Assembly (NCBI RefSeq): GCF_015356825.1 | Contig: NZ_JAACYW010000077.1 | Coordinates: 1 to 41,299 of the forward strand | Length of the DNA stretch: 41,299 nt | Source: Catenulispora rubra | Lineage (GTDB): Bacteria; Actinomycetota; Actinomycetes; Streptomycetales; Catenulisporaceae | Direction: 5' to 3' | The notes under the pieces: model-generated | Database searches by the model: none | Told to the model about the DNA's origin: nothing | Seen by the model: only the letters and a program-made list of their open reading frames with translations | Shown here: one piece after another, positions 31,726-38,398 of the stretch | Numbering within the stretch: the stretch's first letter is position 1 | Layout: each line of letters begins with the position of its first letter | Position numbers and translations under genes: made by a program

Positions 31726-34700
31726 TCATGCCGACCTGAACTCGCTGTCGATGAGCTCGAACATCTCCTGGTCGGTCGCCACGTCCAGATCGATCTCCGC
31801 CGGCCCGGCCCCGGTGGCCTGCCGCCAACGCACGGCCAGCGCCTCCAGGCGGGCCAGGACCCGGCGGCGGGCCGGATCGCCCGCGTCGAGCCCGTCGAAG
31901 GCGGCGTCCAGATCGTCCAGGTCGCCGATCAGCCGCCCGGCGTCGTCGGCCGGCAGCCCGAGCTCGGCGTCCAGGTACGCAGCCAGCCGCAGCGGCGTGG
32001 GCTGGTCGAAGACGAGCGTGGCCGGCAGCCGCAGCCCGGTCAGCGCGCCGAGCCGGTTGCGCAGCTCCACCGAGGTCAGGGAGTCGAACCCGATCTCGCT
32101 CAGGGCCCGGTCGGGTTCGGCCCGGTCCTCGGGCGGCAGGACGAGGATGGCGGCGATCTCGTGCTGGAGGAGTTCCAGCAGCGCCAGTCCGCGCTGCGCC
32201 CGGGACAGCCGCGCCAGCCGCTTCACCAGCGTGTCCGGATCCTGGTCGGCGCCCTTGGCCGAGCGCCGTCCGGCGACCAGCCGGCGCAGCACCGCGGGCA
32301 CCGGCCGGCCGCCGGCCTGGGCGGCCCGCATCGCGCCGAGGTCCAGCTTCACCGGCACGAGCACGGACTCCGCCGCCCCGAGCGCGGCGTCGAACAGCGC
32401 CAGCCCCTCCGTGACCGACAGTGCGGCCATGCCGCCGCGGGCGATCCGGTGCTGGTCGGCCTGGCTCATGCCCCCGGTCATGGCAGTGGCCTGCGCCCAC
32501 AGTCCCCAGGCCAGCGAGATCGCGGGCAGGCCGCGGGCGTGCCGGTGTCGGGCCAGCGCGTCCACGAAGGCGTTGGCCGCGGCGTAGCCGCCCTGACCCG
32601 GCGACTCGAAGACGCCCGAGGCTGACGAGAAGAGCACGAACGCCGCCAGATCGAGCTCCCGGGTCAGCTCGTGCAGATTCAGCGCCGCGTCGGCCTTGGG
32701 CCGGAACACCGCGTCCAGCCGCTCCGGGACGAGCGCCGAGATCGTGTCGTCGGCCAGCACCCCCGCGGCGTGGACGACGCCGGTGAGCGGCGCGTCCGGC
32801 GGGATCGCCGCGAGCAGTCCGGCCAGCGCCGTCCGGTCGGCGACATCGCAGGCCACCAGGTCGACCCGGGCGCCGAGCGCGGTGAGCTCCGCCACGGTCC
32901 GCGCGACGTCCTCCGAGTCCGGCCCGCGCCGACCGGCGAGGATCAGGGTGCGTACTCCGTGCCGCTCGACGAGGCGGCGCGCGACCATGCGGCCGAGCGT
33001 GCCCGTGCCACCGGTCACCAGCACCGTGCCGTCCGGGTCCAGGGCTCGGGGCAGGACGAACACGTTCTTGCCGATGTGCCTGCCCTGACTCATGTGACGG
33101 AAGGCGGCCGGTGCGTGGCGCACGTCCCAGACCGTCACCGGCGGCACGTGCAGCACGCCCTGCTCGAAGAGCTCGACCAGCTCGGTCAGCATCTGCCGGA
33201 TGCGATCGCCGTCGACCTGCGCGAGCACGAACGCCTGGTAGCCGACACCTGGATACGCCTCAGCGATCTGCGCGGCGTCACGGACATCGGTACGGCCCAA
33301 CTCCACGAACCGGCCGCCGCGCGGCAACAACCCCAAGGACTCGTTCACGAAGTCCCCGGCCAGCGAGTTCAGCACGACGTCGACACCGTCGCCGCCGGTG
33401 GCGGCACGGAACTGCTCCGCAAAGCCGAGCGTGCGGGAGTTCGCTATGTGGTCGGCGGGGACGCCGGATCGGCCCACCGTGTCCCGCTTGCCGGGGCTCG
33501 CCGTGGCGAACACCTCGGCCCCCCAATGCCGGGCGAGCTGGACTGCGGCCATGCCGACGCCCCCGGCTGCGGCGTGGATCAGGACCCGATCCCCCGCCTG
33601 CAACCCGGCCAGATCACGCAGCGCGTGGTAGGCGGTGAGGAACACGGTCGGGACCGAAGCAGCTTGCTGATATGTCCACCCGGCGGGCAGGCGCGCGACC
33701 ATCCGGTGATCGGCGACCGCTATCGGCCCGGCGGCACCCGGGAAGATCCCGAAGACCCGATCCCCCGCCGACAGACCACTGACATCCGCGCCGACCTCGG
33801 TCACGACGCCGGCGCCCTCGGTCCCCAGCTCCGCGTCAGGGTCCGGATACAGCCCCAGCCCGATCATCACGTCGCGGAAGTTCAGGCCGGCGGCACGCAC
33901 CGCGATGCGTACCTGCCCCGGTGCCAGCTCAGCCTCTGCCTCCGGCGCCGGAACCACAGTCAAAGCGGTAAGCGTCCCATCCGTACCGGCCGCCAATCGC
34001 CACGCGGCGCCGTCGGCGGGGAGCGGCAGCCGCGCCGAGTCGGCCCGCACCAGACGCCGGACGAAGCACGCCCCTTCGCGCAACGCCACCTGCGGCTCAT
34101 CCAACGCGCACGCGGCCGCCAGCAAAGCCTTCGAGCCAGAGGCCTGGTCCACGTCGACCAGCACGATCCGGCCCGGATGCTCCGCCTGCGCCGACCGCAG
34201 CAGGCCGCAGACCGCCGAGCCGGCCGCGTCGAGCAGGTCGGCGTCACGCTCCACGGCCACCGCCGACCGCGTCACCACGGCTAGCCGCGACTCGGACAAG
34301 GACGGCTCCGCCAGCCACGCCTGGACCACGTCCAGAACGCGACTGACCACCGCCCGCAGCCCCGCAGCGTCGGCCAGGACGTCATCGCCGGCGGGAACAT
34401 CCAGCCGCAGCAGAGCGGCGCCGCTGTCGGCCAGCGCCTGGACGTCCGCTGCCGAGCCGACGACCGGGATGTCAGGCTCCTGATCGTCGTGCGGCCGCAC
34501 CGGCAGCCGGTCCCAGACCACGGTGAACATCTGGTCCCGGGCGCTGTCCTGGCCGCCGTCTCTAGCCGTGGCCACGGCTGCGGTGTCCAGCGGCCGGGCG
34601 ACAAGCGCGCCGATCGACGCGACCGGTGCGCCGGTGGCGTCCGCGAGGTGCAGCGCGACGGTGTCCGGTCCAGCGGGGACTACGTGTACCCGCAGCGCGG

Positions 34701-37700
34701 TGGCGCCGGCGGCGTGCACCCGCACGTCGTTCCACGCGAAGGGCAGCACGACGCGGTGCTCGTCGGCGTCGCGCAGCAGGCCGGTGTGCAGGCAGGCGTC
34801 CAGGAGCGCGGGGTGCAGCACGTAGCCGTCGGCCGATCCCGCCGCCGACGGCAGGGCCACTTCGGCGAAGACCTCGTCGCCGCGTGTCCACATCGCGCAC
34901 AGCCCGCGGAACGCCGGCCCGTAGCCGTATCCGGTGCCGTTCAGCCCTTCGTAGACCGTGGAGGCGGCGTCTTCGACCGCCACGGCTCCCGGCGGCGGCC
35001 ACCGGGTCAGGCCTTGGTCGGCGTGGTCGGCGTGGTCGGCGTGGTCGGCGTGGTCGTTATGGTCCGCGTGGTTGGCTGCGGCGGTGTCCGGCACCAGCCG
35101 TCCGGTGGCGTGCCGGGTCCAGGGCGCACCGGGTCCGGTGTCCTCGCGCCGCGCATGGATCAGGAGCGTCCGGCCGCCGTCCTCGTCGGCCTCCCCCGCC
35201 TCGGCGCGCAGCTGGACGCCGCCGGCCTCGGGCATCGCCAGCGGGGCCTCGATCACCAGCTCGGCCAGCCGCGCGCAGCCCACCTCGTCCCCGACCCGCA
35301 CAGCGAGCTCGACGAAGGCCGTGCCCGGGACCAGGACCACGCCGCCCACCACGTGGTCGGCGAGCCAGGGCTGGCCGTGCGCCGACAGCCGCGCCGTGAA
35401 CAGGACGCCTGTGGATCCGGGGACCTCCACGACCGCCCCGAGCAGCGGATGGCCCGCGGCGGCCAGTCCCAGACCGGCCGGGTCGCCCGCGCCGCGAGAC
35501 TTCTCCAGCCAGTAGCGGGTGCGCTGGAACGCATAGGTCGGCAGGTCCACCGGTCGGGCCGCGGCGCCGCCGACGACCGCCTTCCAATCGACGGGCACGC
35601 CGCGAACGTGCACCGTGGCGAGGGCTTCCAGGAACCGGCGCGGACCGTTCTCGTCGCGGCGCAGCGTGCCGGTGACGACCGTCGGAGCGGCCGCGTCCTC
35701 CAGCGTCTGTTCAATCGCCGGCACCAGCACGGGATGCGGGCTGATCTCGACGAAGACGCGGTGGCCGGAGTCGGCGAGCGCCCGGATCACCGGCTCGAAA
35801 CGCACCGTCCGGCGCAGATTCCGATACCAGTACCCGCCGTCGAGCCCTGCGGTGTCCAGCAGCTCGCCGGTGACCGTCGAGATGAAGGGCGTCGTCCCGG
35901 TCCGGGGCGAGATGCCCGCCAGCACCTGGCGAAGCTCGGCCTCGATTTCTCCGACGTGCGCGGAATGCGAGGCGTAGTCCACGGGGATCTCCCGCGCGCG
36001 GATCCCGGATTCCTCGCAGGCGGCCATGAGTTCGTGCACTGCGTCGGGGTCCCCCGCCGCCACGGTCGCCGCGGGGCCGTTCACGGCCGCCAGGTCAAGG
36101 CGTCCCGGGTGTCGGCCGACCAGCTCGGCGACGCGCTCGGCGGAGGCCGCGACGGACACCATCGCGCCGCGGCCGGACAGGCGCGCGGCGATCACCCGGC
36201 TGCGCCGCACGACGACGGCGGCCGCATCCGGCAGCGTCAGCCCGCCGGCGACGCAGGCGGCGGCGATCTCGCCCTGCGAATGTCCCACGACCGCGTCCGG
36301 AATCACGCCGACCGCCTGCCAGACCGCCGCCAGGGAGACCATGACCGCGAACGAGACGGGCTGCACGACATCGACCGCGTCCAGCGACGGAGCGCCGGGG
36401 GCCTGCCGCAGCACGTCCACCAGCGACCAACCGGTCAACGGATCCAGCGCCTGCGCACACTCCTGGATGCGAGCGGCGAACACCGGCACGGCTTCCAGCA
36501 GATCAGCCGCCATCCCAGCCCACTGCGCGCCCTGACCCGGGAAGACGAACACCGTCCGGCCCTGCACAGCGCCGCCGGTCCCGGTCACGACCCCGGCGGC
36601 TGGTTCCTGGTCGGCCAGCGCGGCGAGTCCGGCCCGCGCCTCGTCCCGGTCGGCCGCGACCACCACGGCCGATTCGGGGAGCGTGCCGCGGGTCCGGACC
36701 AGCGCGGCGGCGACGGCGGGGAGATCGGCGCCGGGGTCGGTGGCAGCGCCTGGGTCATCGCCAATGCCGCCATCAGGGCCGTGCTCCAGAAACGAGCCCA
36801 ACGCGCGCGCCTGACCCGCCAGTCCGGCCCGGCCCCGGGCCGAGAGCACCAACGGCACCATGCCCCGGAACACTCCGGGGCCCGCCGGCGCCCCGTTCCC
36901 GACCTGCGGCTCCCGGGCTTCGTCAGCGTCCTGCTCGGGCGCCTGCTCCAGGATCACGTGGGCGTTGGTGCCGCCGACCCCGAACCCCGACACCCCCGCC
37001 CGGCGCGGCCGGTCCAGCGCCGGCCAGGGCCGGACGCGCGTCAGCAACTCCACGGCGCCGGCCGTCCAGTCGACGTGGGCGCTGGGTTCCGCGACGTGCA
37101 GGGTCCGGGGCAGGACGCCGTGCCGCATCGCCATGACCATCTTGATCACCCCGGCCACCCCGGCGGCGGCCTGGGTGTGCCCGATGTTCGACTTCACCGA
37201 CCCCAGCCACAACGGCTCGGCGCCGGGCCGGCGCTGCCCGTAGGTGGCCAGCAGCGCCTCGGCCTCGATCGGGTCGCCGAGCGAGGTCCCGGTGCCGTGC
37301 GCCTCGACGACGTCCACGTCGCCCGCCTCCAACCCCGCGCCGGCCAGCGCGGCCCGGATCACGCGCTGCTGCGACGGACCGTTCGGCGCCGTCAGGCCGT
37401 TCGACGCGCCGTCCTGGTTCACCGCCGAACCGCGGAGCAGACCCCAGATCCGGCGCTCGTTGCGCACTGCGTCGGACCACCGCTCCAACAGCAGGATCCC
37501 GGCGCCCTCGGCCCAGCTCGTGCCGTCGGCCGACGCCGCGAAAGCCTTGCACCGGCCGTCGCGGGCCAGACCGCGCTGGCGGGAGAAGTCGACGAAGACG
37601 TCGGAGGTGCTCATCACGCTGACGCCGCCGGCCAGCGCCAGCGTCGATTCCCCGCTGCGCAGGGACTGGGCCGCCAGGTGAAGGGTGACGAGCGAGGACG

Positions 37701-38334
37701 AGCAGGCGGTGTCGACCGTGACCGCCGGGCCTTCCAACCCCAAGAAGTACGACACCCGGCCGGACAGGACGCTGCCCGCACCACCGGTCATCACGTAGCC
37801 CTCGACGTCGTCCTGGTCAGATCCCTTGTCCTGCGAGCGGCCGACGGCGTAGTCGTGGTAGATATCCCCGGCGAAGACGCCGACCGATTCGCCGCGCAGG
37901 GTGGCCGGGTCGATGCCCGCGCGCTCCAACGCCTCCCAGGACACCTCCAACATCAGCCGCTGCTGCGGATCCATCGCCAACGCCTCACGCGGCGAGACAC
38001 CGAAGAAGCCAGCGTCGAACAAGTCCGCGTCATGCAGGAACCCGCCCTCGCGGACGTAACTGGTCCCCGGGTGGTCAGGATCGGGGTGGTAAAGGTTCTC
38101 CAGATCCCAGCCACGGTTCACCGGGAACTCCGTGATCCCGTCGCCGCCGGAAGCGACCAGGTCCCACAGCTCCTCCGGCGAGGTGACACCGCCGGGGAAC
38201 CGGCACGCCATCCCCACGATCGCGATCGGCTCGGAGCCCGCGGCGACGACGCGGTCGTACTCATCCTGGAGCCGGGCGTTCTCCTTGAGCGAAGCACGCA
38301 GGGCTGCGACCAGCTCCGCACTCTGGGCGTTCAT
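31726..38334 (-). CDS. Type I PKS, one fully reducing module: KS-AT-DH-ER-KR-ACP (PKS B)
   Basis: 2202 residues from the ATG at 38334, with GGGAGG about ten bases before it. Docking coiled coil (VAALRASLKENARLQDE), KS from about residue 38 with DTACSSS, EAHGTGT and KSNIGHT, AT from about 595 with GHSQGE and YASH (methylmalonyl), DH from about 965 with HVVGGVVLVP and DACLH, ER about 1470-1760 with GLNFRDVMIGLGLYP and HAAAGGVGMAAVQLA, KR about 1770-1960 with GGTGTLG, LADD and GYAAANAF, ACP Ser in GFDSLTSVEL near 2085, tail ending QEMFELIDSEF. It adds a methyl-branched, fully saturated unit. The Tyr in GLYP of the ER is the residue linked to a 2S methyl branch in studied ERs. It follows PKS A after 64 bases. 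ER-KR is nearly identical to that of PKS A. Confidence 0.97.
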   Translation of the reverse strand: MNAQSAELVAALRASLKENARLQDEYDRVVAAGSEPIAIVGMACRFPGGVTSPEELWDLVASGGDGITEFPVNRGWDLENLYHPDPDHPGTSYVREGGFLHDADLFDAGFFGVSPREALAMDPQQRLMLEVSWEALERAGIDPATLRGESVGVFAGDIYHDYAVGRSQDKGSDQDDVEGYVMTGGAGSVLSGRVSYFLGLEGPAVTVDTACSSSLVTLHLAAQSLRSGESTLALAGGVSVMSTSDVFVDFSRQRGLARDGRCKAFAASADGTSWAEGAGILLLERWSDAVRNERRIWGLLRGSAVNQDGASNGLTAPNGPSQQRVIRAALAGAGLEAGDVDVVEAHGTGTSLGDPIEAEALLATYGQRRPGAEPLWLGSVKSNIGHTQAAAGVAGVIKMVMAMRHGVLPRTLHVAEPSAHVDWTAGAVELLTRVRPWPALDRPRRAGVSGFGVGGTNAHVILEQAPEQDADEAREPQVGNGAPAGPGVFRGMVPLVLSARGRAGLAGQARALGSFLEHGPDGGIGDDPGAATDPGADLPAVAAALVRTRGTLPESAVVVAADRDEARAGLAALADQEPAAGVVTGTGGAVQGRTVFVFPGQGAQWAGMAADLLEAVPVFAARIQECAQALDPLTGWSLVDVLRQAPGAPSLDAVDVVQPVSFAVMVSLAAVWQAVGVIPDAVVGHSQGEIAAACVAGGLTLPDAAAVVVRRSRVIAARLSGRGAMVSVAASAERVAELVGRHPGRLDLAAVNGPAATVAAGDPDAVHELMAACEESGIRAREIPVDYASHSAHVGEIEAELRQVLAGISPRTGTTPFISTVTGELLDTAGLDGGYWYRNLRRTVRFEPVIRALADSGHRVFVEISPHPVLVPAIEQTLEDAAAPTVVTGTLRRDENGPRRFLEALATVHVRGVPVDWKAVVGGAAARPVDLPTYAFQRTRYWLEKSRGAGDPAGLGLAAAGHPLLGAVVEVPGSTGVLFTARLSAHGQPWLADHVVGGVVLVPGTAFVELAVRVGDEVGCARLAELVIEAPLAMPEAGGVQLRAEAGEADEDGGRTLLIHARREDTGPGAPWTRHATGRLVPDTAAANHADHNDHADHADHADHADQGLTRWPPPGAVAVEDAASTVYEGLNGTGYGYGPAFRGLCAMWTRGDEVFAEVALPSAAGSADGYVLHPALLDACLHTGLLRDADEHRVVLPFAWNDVRVHAAGATALRVHVVPAGPDTVALHLADATGAPVASIGALVARPLDTAAVATARDGGQDSARDQMFTVVWDRLPVRPHDDQEPDIPVVGSAADVQALADSGAALLRLDVPAGDDVLADAAGLRAVVSRVLDVVQAWLAEPSLSESRLAVVTRSAVAVERDADLLDAAGSAVCGLLRSAQAEHPGRIVLVDVDQASGSKALLAAACALDEPQVALREGACFVRRLVRADSARLPLPADGAAWRLAAGTDGTLTALTVVPAPEAEAELAPGQVRIAVRAAGLNFRDVMIGLGLYPDPDAELGTEGAGVVTEVGADVSGLSAGDRVFGIFPGAAGPIAVADHRMVARLPAGWTYQQAASVPTVFLTAYHALRDLAGLQAGDRVLIHAAAGGVGMAAVQLARHWGAEVFATASPGKRDTVGRSGVPADHIANSRTLGFAEQFRAATGGDGVDVVLNSLAGDFVNESLGLLPRGGRFVELGRTDVRDAAQIAEAYPGVGYQAFVLAQVDGDRIRQMLTELVELFEQGVLHVPPVTVWDVRHAPAAFRHMSQGRHIGKNVFVLPRALDPDGTVLVTGGTGTLGRMVARRLVERHGVRTLILAGRRGPDSEDVARTVAELTALGARVDLVACDVADRTALAGLLAAIPPDAPLTGVVHAAGVLADDTISALVPERLDAVFRPKADAALNLHELTRELDLAAFVLFSSASGVFESPGQGGYAAANAFVDALARHRHARGLPAISLAWGLWAQATAMTGGMSQADQHRIARGGMAALSVTEGLALFDAALGAAESVLVPVKLDLGAMRAAQAGGRPVPAVLRRLVAGRRSAKGADQDPDTLVKRLARLSRAQRGLALLELLQHEIAAILVLPPEDRAEPDRALSEIGFDSLTSVELRNRLGALTGLRLPATLVFDQPTPLRLAAYLDAELGLPADDAGRLIGDLDDLDAAFDGLDAGDPARRRVLARLEALAVRWRQATGAGPAEIDLDVATDQEMFELIDSEFRSA
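35015..35075 (-). repeat. 9-base tandem repeat inside the DH domain of PKS B
   Basis: About six copies of GGTCGGCGT on the plus strand encode a His-Ala-Asp repeat (NHADHNDHADHADHADHADQ) at about residues 1086-1106, between the two catalytic motifs of the DH. PKS D and E have no such insert at the matching place. Confidence 0.85.
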
Positions 38335-38398
38335 GGTGTCCGGTTCCTCCCTCGGCTCGGCTTGCGGGTGGCTGGTCGGTGGCTGGTCCCCGGCCTCG

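Noticed and set aside
28307..32587. Long open frame on the plus strand (1426 codons) opposite PKS C and B
   Set aside because: Same reason: mirror frame of real coding DNA, no recognisable domain.
14314..35075. CRISPR-like arrays
   Set aside because: The repeats found are short, directly adjacent, translated and without spacers; no cas genes are near.
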